A DNA stretch of 64,000 nucleotides. It comes from Streptomyces zaomyceticus (GTDB lineage Bacteria > Actinomycetota > Actinomycetes > Streptomycetales > Streptomycetaceae). The notes under the pieces are model-generated. The model did no database searches and was not told the DNA's origin. It worked only from the letters and a program-made list of their open reading frames with translations. The stretch is from assembly GCF_014656215.1 (NCBI RefSeq), contig NZ_BNBZ01000002.1, positions 186,001-250,000 on the forward strand. Direction: 5' to 3'. Shown here piece after piece: positions 43,605 to 51,452 of the stretch (position 1 is the stretch's first letter; the number at the start of each line of letters is the position of its first letter). The position numbers and the translations under genes are program-made.

Positions 43605-44606
43605 TCAGGGCCGTGGGTCCGCGGCCGGTGGCCGGGCAAGGGGCCGGGTCCGTCGTACGACGGACCCGGCCCTCTCGGCTTCGCCGCCGGGCGCCGGGGA
43701 GCCCGTGAGTGCGGCGACCTCGTCGAGGAGCCCGGCGCGGTCGATGGCGTCGCTCCCGGTGGCGGGCACGGTGCACGCGTACGCTCCGGCCACCGCGCCG
43801 TACAGGGCGCAGCGGTCGAGGCTCTCTCCGGTCAGCCGGCCGAAGAGGAAGCCGGCGGCGAAGGCGTCGCCCGCGCCGTTGGAGTCGATGACCGGTGCGC
43901 GGGGCGCGACGGCCGGGACATGGACGAGCCCGTCGCCGGTCAGTACGTACGCGCCCTCGGCTCCCGCGGTGGCGACGACGATCTCGGCCCGGCCCCGCTC
44001 CAGGATCAGCCGCATGGTCCGCTCCGGGTCCGGCAGGGCCGTCGTCGAGACGAAGACGATGTCCGAGCCGAGGGCGAAGGGCTCGTGGTAGGGGTTCTCG
44101 CCGTCCCAGTCGTGGAGGTCCGTGGAGATGCCGAGGCCCGCCTCGCGCAGCAGCGGGAGGGTGAACGCGCAGGGGTACGTGAGGGAGACATGCGCGTGGC
44201 GACTCGCCGACGCAAGGGAGCGGACCACTTCCTCGGGCAGCCGGTCGGACTCCCGGGAGCGGCTGTCGTCGTAGAGCGAGAGCCGTCGGCCGTCGGGTCC
44301 GACGAGATTGACGGCCCGCTTCGTCCCGCCGGGCAGGGGCACTTCGGTGAAGTCGATGCCCCGGTCGCGGTGGAAGGCCCTGACGAGGTCGCCGGAGGGG
44401 TCGTCGCCGATCATGTCGAGGTGGTGCGTCCGCAGGCCGAGGGTGCTCAGGCCCAGGGTCACGAAGTCGCCGGTCTGCCCGGCGCGGGTCTCGATGCCGG
44501 GCCGGATCATGTAGCTGTCCGCGTACGGCAGGGGGAGCTCGGGCACGTACACGATCGTGTCGACGCCCGATCCTCCCAGGACGAGGACGTCGTACCTGCT
44601 GCTCAT
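43605..44606 (-). CDS. PfkB-family carbohydrate kinase
   Basis: A 333-residue ribokinase-like sugar kinase. It opens DVLVLGGSGVDTIVYVPELP, has the first signature-like GQTGDFVTLGLSTLGLRTH and MIGDDPSGDLV, and the second signature DSNGAGDAFAAGFLFGRLTG with the catalytic Asp of GAGD. Substrate is unknown; ribokinase, fructokinase and nucleoside kinase activities occur in the family. The ATG at 44606 has AGGAGAGG upstream. The promoter contains repeated TTGC/GCAA half sites. Its last ~30 codons contain a perfect 32-bp palindrome. Confidence 0.88.
   Translation of the reverse strand: MSSRYDVLVLGGSGVDTIVYVPELPLPYADSYMIRPGIETRAGQTGDFVTLGLSTLGLRTHHLDMIGDDPSGDLVRAFHRDRGIDFTEVPLPGGTKRAVNLVGPDGRRLSLYDDSRSRESDRLPEEVVRSLASASRHAHVSLTYPCAFTLPLLREAGLGISTDLHDWDGENPYHEPFALGSDIVFVSTTALPDPERTMRLILERGRAEIVVATAGAEGAYVLTGDGLVHVPAVAPRAPVIDSNGAGDAFAAGFLFGRLTGESLDRCALYGAVAGAYACTVPATGSDAIDRAGLLDEVAALTGSPAPGGEAERAGSVVRRTRPLARPPAADPRP
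43641..43672. terminator. Perfect 32-bp palindrome inside the kinase 3' end
   Basis: GGGCCGGGTCCGTCGT is followed directly by its exact reverse complement. It lies 81 bp past the methyltransferase stop and within the last 70 bases of the convergent kinase gene. In RNA it can only fold with a small loop (about 14-bp stem), enough to stop transcription of the 2-MIB operon. Confidence 0.65.
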
Positions 44607-44707
44607 CGATGTGCCTCTCCTGCGCGAAAGAGGGCGGCCGGCCGCTGAGCGGTGGGCCGGCAACTGCCTGTGGCCGCTGGTGAGTCAAGCAGCCGCCGAC
44701 GCTATCG

Positions 44708-44756
44708 GCAAGATCTTGCAAAGCATTGCAGCAAGTGATTGCGCCAAGTGATTGCG
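44708..44756. promoter_or_regulatory. Cluster of TTGC/GCAA half sites
   Basis: A perfect dyad GCAAGATCTTGC (44708-44719) is followed by CATTGCAGCAAG and by a direct repeat of CAAGTGATTGCG (44729-44740 and 44745-44756). Repeated CTTGCA-like elements are bound by LacI-family sugar regulators such as MalR in Streptomyces. It lies about 100-150 bp upstream of the PfkB kinase. Confidence 0.5.
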
Positions 44757-44848
44757 GCGGGATGGGCCTCTCGATCCTCCGGCCGAAAATGCGTGCATGG
44801 TATGGACCTGACAAGCAAGGTCTCGCTAACGTGACTGCCGCACTCGCT

Positions 44849-44862
44849 TGAGAGCGCTCTCA
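44849..44862. promoter_or_regulatory. Perfect 14-bp dyad resembling a CebR box
   Basis: TGAGAGCGCTCTCA is a perfect palindrome differing from the known CebR operator TGGGAGCGCTCCCA at two symmetric positions. It lies 29 bp upstream of the protease GTG start, a position suited to repression by a LacI-family protein. Confidence 0.6.
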
Positions 44863-44890
44863 GCGCCTGCTCCCCCACTAGGAGGCACCT

Positions 44891-46027
44891 GTGAAACGCA
44901 CTTCCGCCCTGCGCGCCGCCGTCGCGGCCCTCTTGCTCACCGTCGGACTCGGAGCCGCCCACGCGGCCCCCGCGAGTGCGGTCCCCGCCGCCCCCGCCGC
45001 CTCCGAGGGGCTCCTCGACGCGATGAGGCAGGACTTCGGCCTCACCGCACAGCAGGCCGAGGAGCGGCTCGCGGCCGAACGAGCGGCGGCCCGCGTGGAG
45101 TCCGAGGCGAAGAAGACGGCGGGCGGCTCCTACGGCGGCGCCTGGTTCGACGCGCGTACCGGACGGCTCGTCGTCGCCCTCACCGACCGCGACGAGGAGG
45201 CGGACGTCAGGGCACTGGGCGCCGACATCCGGCTCGTCCGCCACACCGCCCGCGAACTCGACCGCACCAAGGCCCGGCTCGACACCGGCACCGCCCCCGC
45301 CGGCGTCGCCGGCTGGCACGTCGACTCCCGCTCCAACAGCGTCGTCGTCACCGTCGTCCGCGCCGACCGCAACGCGCCCGCCGTGCGCGCCTTCGTCGAG
45401 CGGGCGCGCGAGGCGGGCCCCGTCACCGTCGCCGAAACGGCGACCGCACCCCGTACGTACGCCGCCGGAACCGTCGGCGGAGACCCGTACTACACCGGCA
45501 ACGTCCGCTGTTCCATAGGCTTCTCCGTGCACGGCGGCTTCGTCACCGCCGGGCACTGCGGCCAGGCCGGAGCGGCCGTCCGGGGCTGGGACGGTTCCGC
45601 CATGGGCACCTTCCAGGGCTCCTCGTTCCCCGGCAACGACTACGCGTACGTGAGCATCCACAGCGGCTGGTGGACGGTCCCGGTCGTGCTGGGCTGGGGA
45701 GCGGTGCCGGACCGCCTCGTGCGCGGCTCCGCCGAGGCCCCGGTCGGCGCGTCGATCTGCCGCTCCGGCTCCACGACCAAGTGGCACTGCGGCACGGTCC
45801 TGGCCAAGAACGAGACCGTGAACTACAGCCAGGGCGCCGTGCAGCAGATGACGAAGACGAGCGTGTGCGCGGAGGGCGGCGACTCCGGCGGCGCCTTCAT
45901 CAGCGGTGACCAGGCCCAGGGTGTCACCTCCGGCGGCTGGGGCAACTGCTCCTCCGGCGGCGAGACCTGGTTCCAGCCCGTCAACGAGATCCTCGGCCGC
46001 TACGGGCTGACGCTGCACACGGCCTGA
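44891..46027 (+). CDS. Secreted S1 serine protease with pro-domain (streptogrisin type)
   Basis: A 378-residue pre-pro-protease. Signal peptide (MKRTSALRAAVAALLLTVGL, ASA cut), then an alpha-lytic-protease-type pro-region (about residues 35-195) that folds and inhibits the enzyme (MRQDFGLTAQQAEERL, GVAGWHVDSRSNSVVVTV). The mature chymotrypsin-fold domain has the catalytic His in FVTAGHCG, Asp in NDYAYVSI and Ser in AEGGDSGGAF, with disulfide cysteines at RCS, HCG, ICRSG and HCGTV. The GTG start follows AGGAGG. A hairpin at 46038-46064 ends the transcript. Confidence 0.93.
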   Translation: MKRTSALRAAVAALLLTVGLGAAHAAPASAVPAAPAASEGLLDAMRQDFGLTAQQAEERLAAERAAARVESEAKKTAGGSYGGAWFDARTGRLVVALTDRDEEADVRALGADIRLVRHTARELDRTKARLDTGTAPAGVAGWHVDSRSNSVVVTVVRADRNAPAVRAFVERAREAGPVTVAETATAPRTYAAGTVGGDPYYTGNVRCSIGFSVHGGFVTAGHCGQAGAAVRGWDGSAMGTFQGSSFPGNDYAYVSIHSGWWTVPVVLGWGAVPDRLVRGSAEAPVGASICRSGSTTKWHCGTVLAKNETVNYSQGAVQQMTKTSVCAEGGDSGGAFISGDQAQGVTSGGWGNCSSGGETWFQPVNEILGRYGLTLHTA

Positions 46028-46037
46028 TTTCGCACCT

Positions 46038-46064
46038 GGGCCGGTCCCTCGTACGGACCGGTCC
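46038..46064 (+). terminator. Terminator after the S1 protease
   Basis: GGGCCGGTCC can pair (one G-U) with GGACCGGTCC over a seven-base loop, 11 bp past the protease stop. Confidence 0.65.
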
Positions 46065-46298
46065 CTCAATCGGCCCGACGGCCGAAGCTGTCGACACCCG
46101 GCGTGAGAACCGTGAGCGGTTCCGCGGTCGCGCCGGGTGCCGCACCGGAGGAACGCGACACCCCGGGCGGTACGGAGACCGGCCCGCCGGCGCTCACGGT
46201 CGTCGTACCGCCGTCCGGGGGCACAGCGGGCGGTTGTCCAGGACGGCGATCACCGCTCGTGACGAACGGGCCGTGCGAGGAACGAGAGAGACGGACTC

Positions 46299-47174
46299 AT
46301 GGAGCTGCGCCGGCTGCGGTACTTCGTGGCCGTGGCCGAGGAGGGCGGCTTCGGGAAGGCCGCCGAACGCCTCGGCATCGTCCAGTCGGCGGTCAGCCAG
46401 CAGGTCCGTCGGCTCGAACACGAATGGGGTGTCGTGCTCTTCGAGCGCACCACCCGGCGGGTCGGCCTCTCCGGCGCGGGTGAACGGCTGTTGCCCGAGG
46501 CCCGGGCCGTCCTCGCGGCCGCCGAACAGGCCGCGCGGGTGGCCGCCGACATCACCGCGGGCGACGAAGGGATCCTGCGCCTCGCCGCCATCCACGGCCC
46601 GGGCGACCGCATCGACCGGGTCCTCGGTGAACTCGCCACCGGCGCACCGCGTCTGCAGGTGCGCCTGCACAGGCTGCCGGTCGCCCGTCGGCTGGCCGCG
46701 GTGCGCGCCGGAGAACTGGACGCGGCCCTGGTCCGGGCGGTGCCGAGCGCGCCCGGGCTCGAACTGCTCCCGCTGTGGAGCGATCCGCTGTACGTGGCAC
46801 TGCCGGAGAGTCATCCGCTCGCGGCCGAGCGGGAGCTGCGCCTCGCACAGCTGGCCCGCCTCCCGCTGCGGGACAACCCCTGCTTCCACGAGCTGATCGC
46901 CGGCGCCCTGCGTGCCGCCGGGTCCCGCCCCGTCCAGGGACCTCCGTTCACCGATCTCCGCGCCACCCTCACGGCGATCGGCGCGGCGCGGGCGCCCTCG
47001 TGGACCCTCTTCTACGAGGTGCGCGGAGTGCCGCGGGTCCCTCGGGTGGCCGTCCGGCCGCTCACCGGCCTCGCCGTGACCACTTCGCTCGCCGTGCGGC
47101 CGGGTCCGCCGGGCCCCGTGCTGCGGCAACTGCTGCGCTCCCTGCGTGCCGTCGAGGGGGACGAGTCGAGGTAG
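46299..47174 (+). CDS. LysR-family regulator
   Basis: A 291-residue regulator. The N-terminal winged helix is classical: MELRRLRYFVAVAEEGGFGK, AAERLGIVQSAVSQQVRRLE, LFERTTRRVGLSGAGERLL. The effector domain follows (VRAGELDAALVRAVPS, PLYVALPESHPLA). The ATG has GGAACGAGAGAGA upstream. LysR proteins usually act on a divergent neighbour, but the upstream neighbour here (the S1 protease) runs the same way, so the target is uncertain; the chitinase begins 112 bp downstream. Confidence 0.9.
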   Translation: MELRRLRYFVAVAEEGGFGKAAERLGIVQSAVSQQVRRLEHEWGVVLFERTTRRVGLSGAGERLLPEARAVLAAAEQAARVAADITAGDEGILRLAAIHGPGDRIDRVLGELATGAPRLQVRLHRLPVARRLAAVRAGELDAALVRAVPSAPGLELLPLWSDPLYVALPESHPLAAERELRLAQLARLPLRDNPCFHELIAGALRAAGSRPVQGPPFTDLRATLTAIGAARAPSWTLFYEVRGVPRVPRVAVRPLTGLAVTTSLAVRPGPPGPVLRQLLRSLRAVEGDESR

Positions 47175-47200
47175 CCCAACAGCCTTGTGTGCGAGGGAGG

Positions 47201-47229
47201 TTGACGAATGGTCTGGACCAACCTACGGT
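47201..47229 (+). promoter_or_regulatory. Chitinase promoter with DasR-type operator (dre) in its spacer
   Basis: TTGACG (-35, 47201-47206) and TACGGT (-10, 47224-47229) are 17 bp apart. The spacer contains the dyad TGGTCTGGACCA (47209-47220), matching the core of the DasR element (ACTGGTCTAGACCACT) that controls chitin and N-acetylglucosamine genes in Streptomyces. Repressor bound there would block the promoter. Confidence 0.8.
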
Positions 47230-47286
47230 CTGCTGGAGCGCGCGCCATGCCCAGGACCATCCCCCCACGTCCCCAGGAGCACGCAC

Positions 47287-48363
47287 ATGCCAGGCTCTCG
47301 CATCGCCCGTGTCCTCGGAGCGGGTCTCGCCTCCCTGCTCGCGGCCGCCGCCTTCACCGCCCCCGCCACCGCCGCCCCGTCCGCCACCCCCTCCGCCGCC
47401 GCGGCGGACACCTGTGCGCCGAAGCCGAAGCCCGCCGGCAAAGTGCTCCAGGGGTACTGGGAGAACTGGGACGGCGCGGCCAACGGCGTCCACCCGCCCT
47501 TCGGCTGGGCGCCCATCGACGACCCCCGCTTCGCCGCCCACGGCTACAACGTCATCAACGCCGCCTTCCCGGTGATCCGCTCGGACGGGACGGTGCTCTG
47601 GGAGGACGGCATGGACAACACCGTCCGTGTCGGGACCCCCGCGCAGATGTGCAACGCCAAGGCGGCCGGAGCGACCCTCCTGCTGTCCATCGGTGGCGCC
47701 GCCGCCGGAATCGACCTCGGCTCCCGTGCCGTCGCCGACCGATTCGTCGAGACCGTCGTGCCCATCCTGAAGAAGTACAACTTCGACGGCATCGACATCG
47801 ACATCGAGACCGGCCTGGTCGGCAGCGGCAGCATCGGCACCCTCTCCACGTCGCAGGCCAACCTCGTGCACATCATCGACGGCGTCCTCGCCCGGATGCC
47901 CGCGGGCTTCGGACTGACGATGGCGCCGGAGACCGCCTACGTCACGGGCGGCAGCGTGGCCTACGGGTCGATCTGGGGCGCGTACCTCCCGATCGTCAAG
48001 AAGTACGCCGACAACGGGCGACTGTGGTGGCTCAACATGCAGTACTACAACGGCAGCATGTACGGCTGCTCGGGCGACTCCTACTCCGCGGGCACCGTCG
48101 CCGGGTTCGTCGCGCAGACCGACTGCCTGAACAGGGGGCTCGTGATCCAGGGCACCACCATTCGGGTGCCGTACGACAAGCAGGTCCCCGGCCTGCCGGC
48201 CCAGCCGGGCGCGGGCGGTGGCCACATGGCGCCCTCGGCCGTCGCCCAGGCGTGGAACCACTACGGCGGGGCGCTCAAGGGCCTGATGACCTGGTCGGCG
48301 AACTGGGACGGGTCGAAGGGCTGGACCTTCGGGAACAACGTCAAGGCCCTCCAGGGCCGCTGA
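47287..48363 (+). CDS. Secreted GH18 chitinase
   Basis: A 358-residue endo-type chitinase. A Sec signal (MPGSRIARVLGAGLASLLAA, cut near ATA-AP) leads straight into the catalytic barrel: GYWENWDGAANG, GYNVINAAFPV, LLLSIGGAAAGID, and the catalytic DGIDIDIE with the acid Glu, plus LWWLNMQYYNG and GLMTWSANWDGSKGW. It has no carbohydrate-binding or fibronectin module, so it is a minimal enzyme. The ATG at 47287 opens the signal. Control by DasR is suggested by the dre-like site in the promoter. Confidence 0.93.
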   Translation: MPGSRIARVLGAGLASLLAAAAFTAPATAAPSATPSAAAADTCAPKPKPAGKVLQGYWENWDGAANGVHPPFGWAPIDDPRFAAHGYNVINAAFPVIRSDGTVLWEDGMDNTVRVGTPAQMCNAKAAGATLLLSIGGAAAGIDLGSRAVADRFVETVVPILKKYNFDGIDIDIETGLVGSGSIGTLSTSQANLVHIIDGVLARMPAGFGLTMAPETAYVTGGSVAYGSIWGAYLPIVKKYADNGRLWWLNMQYYNGSMYGCSGDSYSAGTVAGFVAQTDCLNRGLVIQGTTIRVPYDKQVPGLPAQPGAGGGHMAPSAVAQAWNHYGGALKGLMTWSANWDGSKGWTFGNNVKALQGR

Positions 48364-48405
48364 GCCGCGCACCCGGCCACGGTCGCGCGGCCGGAAGGAG
48401 CGTCC

Positions 48406-48459
48406 GCCGTGCCCCGGGCAGGGGATCCCGAACCGGGGATCTCTGGCCCGGGGCACGGC
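48406..48459 (+). terminator. Terminator after the chitinase
   Basis: GCCGTGCCCCGGGC pairs perfectly with GCCCGGGGCACGGC around an inner GGGGATCCCG stretch. It ends 21 bp before the leader-peptide start and so separates the chitinase from the next transcript. Confidence 0.75.
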
Positions 48460-48479
48460 AGTTGTGCTTTGCTGACCCC

Positions 48480-48548
48480 ATGACCCTGCTCGTGATGCGC
48501 CGCCACGTGGACTACGTGCGCGTCACGACCACGGCCTGTTCCGGCTGA
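48480..48548 (+). CDS. Short RHVD-type leader peptide (22 aa)
   Basis: MTLLVMRRHVDYVRVTTTAC followed by SG and a stop. It matches the pattern of short actinomycete leader peptides with RHVDLxRV and a Cys near the end, often found before sulfur-assimilation genes and thought to work by translation-linked attenuation at the Cys codon. Here it lies 170 bp before a DUF1684 gene. No strong ribosome site precedes the ATG. Recognition is by pattern only. Confidence 0.6.
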   Translation: MTLLVMRRHVDYVRVTTTACSG

Positions 48549-48717
48549 CCCCGAGGCCCTCGTCCCGGCAGCCGGCCGTCGCCCCGCGCGACCACCGAGC
48601 CCCCGTCACCCCGAGCCCCACCCTTCGACGCCCCCGTCCGGGCCCGTCGACACGGGCGCGAGCGGCCTCCCTCCCCAGCCGGCACATCGATGCGCGCACC
48701 CGATCCGAGGAGGACCG

Positions 48718-49671
48718 ATGAGCTCCCGCAACGTCCCCGACGCCCCCGCCCACACCACATCCGACACCCACACCGCACCCGACACCCGCACGCCGTCCGA
48801 CACGCACTCCACACCCGACGCCGACACCAAGACCGCGACCGGTACCGGAGCCCCCGGCGTTCCGGACCCGGCGGCCTTCGCCGCCGAGTGGGAGGACTGG
48901 CACCGCACCAAGGACGCCCGGCTCGCCTCCGAGCACGGCTTCCTCGCCATCACCGGACTGCACTGGCTCTCCGAGGAGCCGCAGCGCTTCCCCGACGTCC
49001 CCGGAGCCTGGTCGACCGGACCCGACGGCGTCACCGTCGCCCTCGACGAGGGGACGGAACTCGTCGTCGACGGCATCGCGGTCCGGGGACGGCACGGCTT
49101 CGGCGTCATCCCGGAGCGGGAGGGCGTCGACGCGGTCTGGGGAGACACCGTCATCGAGGTCGCCAAGCGCGGCGGCCACGACGTGGTCCGGCCGCGGCAC
49201 CCCGACCACCCGCTGCGGGTCGACTTCGCCGGAACACCCGCCTACGCGCCCGATCCCCGATGGCTGGTCACCGGCCGGTACGAGGCCTTCGCCGAGCCGC
49301 GTCCGACCACCGTCGGCGCCAGCGTCGAGGGACTGCGGCACGTCTATGACGCACCGGGCCGGGTCGTCTTCCGTCTCGACGGCCGGGAGCTGAGCCTGAC
49401 CGCCTTCAACGGGCACACGCCCGGCACCTTCACGGTGCTCTTCACCGACGCGACCTCGGGCGTCACCACCTACGCGGCCAACCGCAACCTGCGGGTCGAA
49501 GCGCCCGGACCCGACGGCGAGGTGGTGCTCGACTTCAACCGCGCCACCAACCTGCCCTGCGCGTACACCGACTTCGCGACCTGCCCGCTGCCGCCGGCCG
49601 AGAACCGGCTGCCCCTCGCGATCGAGGCCGGTGAGAAGATCCCGCACGAGCGCCGGCCGGTCACTCCGTGA
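48718..49671 (+). CDS. DUF1684 protein
   Basis: A 317-residue cytosolic protein. The first ~45 residues are a Thr/Asp/Pro-rich disordered tail (SDTHTAPDTRTPSDTHST). The DUF1684 domain follows: FAAEWEDWHRTKDARLASEH, GFLAITGLHWLSEEPQRF, DPRWLVTGRYEAF, LFTDATSGVTTYAANRNLRV and the closing DFNRATNLPCAYTDFATCPL, with conserved Cys. Function is not established. GAGGAGG precedes the ATG. Its end overlaps the convergent M20 gene by 11 bp. Confidence 0.85.
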   Translation: MSSRNVPDAPAHTTSDTHTAPDTRTPSDTHSTPDADTKTATGTGAPGVPDPAAFAAEWEDWHRTKDARLASEHGFLAITGLHWLSEEPQRFPDVPGAWSTGPDGVTVALDEGTELVVDGIAVRGRHGFGVIPEREGVDAVWGDTVIEVAKRGGHDVVRPRHPDHPLRVDFAGTPAYAPDPRWLVTGRYEAFAEPRPTTVGASVEGLRHVYDAPGRVVFRLDGRELSLTAFNGHTPGTFTVLFTDATSGVTTYAANRNLRVEAPGPDGEVVLDFNRATNLPCAYTDFATCPLPPAENRLPLAIEAGEKIPHERRPVTP

Positions 49672-50950
49672 GCGCCCGGCCCCGTCCGGCCGGCTCCGCA
49701 CCCGGGGCGACGGCCAGCCGGTCGAGGGCCGCCGCCGTGAGGGACGTGATCGCGGCCGGCAGGGCCGTGCGCACGTCGGGCGCGAAGAGAGGGGAGTGGT
49801 TGGGCGGGAGGCGCCCGGCCGCGGCCGCCCACTGCCGGGGGCTCGCGGTCCCGACCATCCAGTAGACGAGCGGAACGTCCTTCTCTCCGTGGAGCGCCAC
49901 GCCCGCGCCGCCGTACAGCGGGAAGTCCTCCGAAGCCATGGACGACGGCCAGTCGGCCACGCGCTCCGGGCCGTGCAGGGCGGTGTGGGCGTCGCGCACG
50001 GCCCTGGTCGCGGCCGGATCGCCCCACAGGGCCGGGGTGCGGGACACGGTCGTGATCCCGGGTTCGCGCGGGCAGGCGGAGGCGGCGCACTCGGCGCGGA
50101 CGATCCGCTCCACCGCGGCGAGCGCGCGATCGAGGGAGGCGTCCGTGAGCGCCCGCAGCCCGATGCCCAACTCGGCCGTGTCCGGGACCACGTTGACCGC
50201 CGTGCCCGCCCGCAGGGTGCCGACGGTGAGGGTGAGCTGGTCGGCGGGGGCGCTCTCACGGGAGACGATCGTCTGGAGGCGGGTGATCACGGCCGCCGCC
50301 GTCACCACGGGGTCCACGGCGAGGTGGGGGGTTCCGGCGTGCCCGCCGCGCCCGTGCAGGACGACGTCCAGGGCGCTGCTCGCGGCGGTCAGCGGGCCGT
50401 ACGGGGTGCCGTGCGCGACCATCCCGGCGGGCAGCGGTGCCGTGTGCTGGGCGAGGACGACGTCCGGGCGCCCGAAGCGTGCGTACAGTCCGTCCTCCAG
50501 CATGGCGCGGGCGCCCGTGAGCGTCTCCTCGGCCGGCTGGCCGAGGACGACGAGGGTGCCCCGCCAGTCGGCGGCCGTCCGGGCCAGCAGGTCCGCCGTT
50601 CCGGCGGCGGCGGCGAGGTGGAGGTCGTGGCCGCAGGCGTGCATGGCGCCGTTCCCGCTCGCGTACGGCAGTCCGGTCCGCTCCGTCAGGGGCAGCGCGT
50701 CCAGTTCGGCCCGTACGTAGACCCGGGGCCCCTCGCCGTTGCGCAGGACACCGGCCACACCGTGGCCGCCGATGCCGCGGGTGACCTCCAGGCCCAGGGC
50801 GGCGAGCCGGTCCGCGAACAGCGCGGCCGTGCGGCGCTCCTCGCCGGACACCTCCGGTGAGCGGTGGACGTCCAGGTAGAGGGTGAGGGCGGGACGCACC
50901 GCCTGCCCGGCGGACGCGAGGGCGGGACGGAGGGGTTTGGACCGGTTCAC
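49661..50950 (-). CDS. M20-family amidohydrolase (hippurate hydrolase/aminoacylase type)
   Basis: A 429-residue metallo-amidase. Metal and catalytic residues are seen in YVRAELDALPLTERTG, MHACGHDLHLA, GQPAEETLTGARAML and HTAPLPAGM; the dimerisation domain lies at SALDVVLHGRGGHAG. It probably removes an acyl group from an N-acyl amino acid or related amide. The GTG at 50950 has CGGAG upstream; ATGs at 51016 and 51058 lack ribosome sites. It is divergent from the RiPP precursor and may or may not belong to that cluster. Confidence 0.87.
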   Translation of the reverse strand: MNRSKPLRPALASAGQAVRPALTLYLDVHRSPEVSGEERRTAALFADRLAALGLEVTRGIGGHGVAGVLRNGEGPRVYVRAELDALPLTERTGLPYASGNGAMHACGHDLHLAAAAGTADLLARTAADWRGTLVVLGQPAEETLTGARAMLEDGLYARFGRPDVVLAQHTAPLPAGMVAHGTPYGPLTAASSALDVVLHGRGGHAGTPHLAVDPVVTAAAVITRLQTIVSRESAPADQLTLTVGTLRAGTAVNVVPDTAELGIGLRALTDASLDRALAAVERIVRAECAASACPREPGITTVSRTPALWGDPAATRAVRDAHTALHGPERVADWPSSMASEDFPLYGGAGVALHGEKDVPLVYWMVGTASPRQWAAAAGRLPPNHSPLFAPDVRTALPAAITSLTAAALDRLAVAPGAEPAGRGRALTE

Positions 50951-51100
50951 ACGGGGCTCCGGGGGAGTGGGCGGGCCGCTGGCGTCGCGTGCCAGCGATG
51001 TGCGTGCGGGAGACATGCCGAACGGTGAGCGGGGAGCGGTGGAATGAGGGACGTACACCCCGGTCGGTCCCGTGCGGGACCGTGGTCAAGAGGAGGCGCC

Positions 51101-51271
51101 ATGAACAAGGACCTGAGCACGCTCGCCGACGAGATCCTCGAGCTCGAGGCCGAGACCTTCGAGATCTCCGACTACTCGGACGCCAGCGAGGTCGTGCTCG
51201 CCGGTTCCACCAGCACCAGCTCGACCTCGACCTGCAGCTCCACCACCAGCACCACCTCCTGCTCGGCCTGA
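51101..51271 (+). CDS. Thiazolylpeptide-type RiPP precursor peptide
   Basis: A 56-residue precursor. Leader residues 1-35 are acidic (ten Asp/Glu, e.g. ADEILELEAETFEISDYSD) and end in VVLAG, the usual leader form of thiazolylpeptide/TOMM precursors. The core, residues 36-56, has ten Ser, eight Thr, two Cys and a final Ala and nothing else (begins STSTSSTSTC, ends TTSCSA). Cys can become thiazole, Ser/Thr oxazole or dehydroamino acids. AGAGGAGG lies directly before the ATG. It is transcribed against the modification genes and followed by a perfect hairpin. Confidence 0.9.
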   Translation: MNKDLSTLADEILELEAETFEISDYSDASEVVLAGSTSTSSTSTCSSTTSTTSCSA

Positions 51272-51305
51272 TCGACCGCCCCACGGCCGCCTCCCGGCCG
51301 GAGCC

Positions 51306-51339
51306 GCGCCCGGTGTCCGCTTCCTCGGACACCGGGCGC
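51306..51339 (+). terminator. Terminator after the precursor gene
   Basis: GCGCCCGGTGTCCG pairs perfectly with CGGACACCGGGCGC over a six-base loop, 35 bp past the precursor stop. Confidence 0.85.
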
Positions 51340-51452
51340 CTCGCGTTGCGCCGCCTTTCCGGCCGAGCCGGCCGCTCCGGTACGGCTCGTGCGACTCGTC
51401 CGGTTCATCCGGTGCGTTCGGTTCGACCGGTTCGCTTCGCGGATCCGCTCCG

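Larger units (their letters stand above)
44607..44890. other. Divergent control region, sugar kinase / S1 protease
   Basis: A 284-bp gap with a cluster of TTGC/GCAA elements on the kinase side (44708-44756) and a perfect 14-bp dyad on the protease side (44849-44862). No open frame of its own is convincing. Confidence 0.6.

Noticed and set aside
43605..44606. PfkB-fold kinase as the missing carbamate kinase of the arginine deiminase pathway
   Set aside because: It has the GAGD ribokinase signature, and carbamate kinase belongs to the unrelated amino acid kinase fold.
51101..51271. Precursor as a lasso or class I lanthipeptide
   Set aside because: Neither a lasso cyclase nor a LanC-type cyclase is present; YcaO and SagB plus the Ser/Thr/Cys-only core favour an azole/dehydro peptide.
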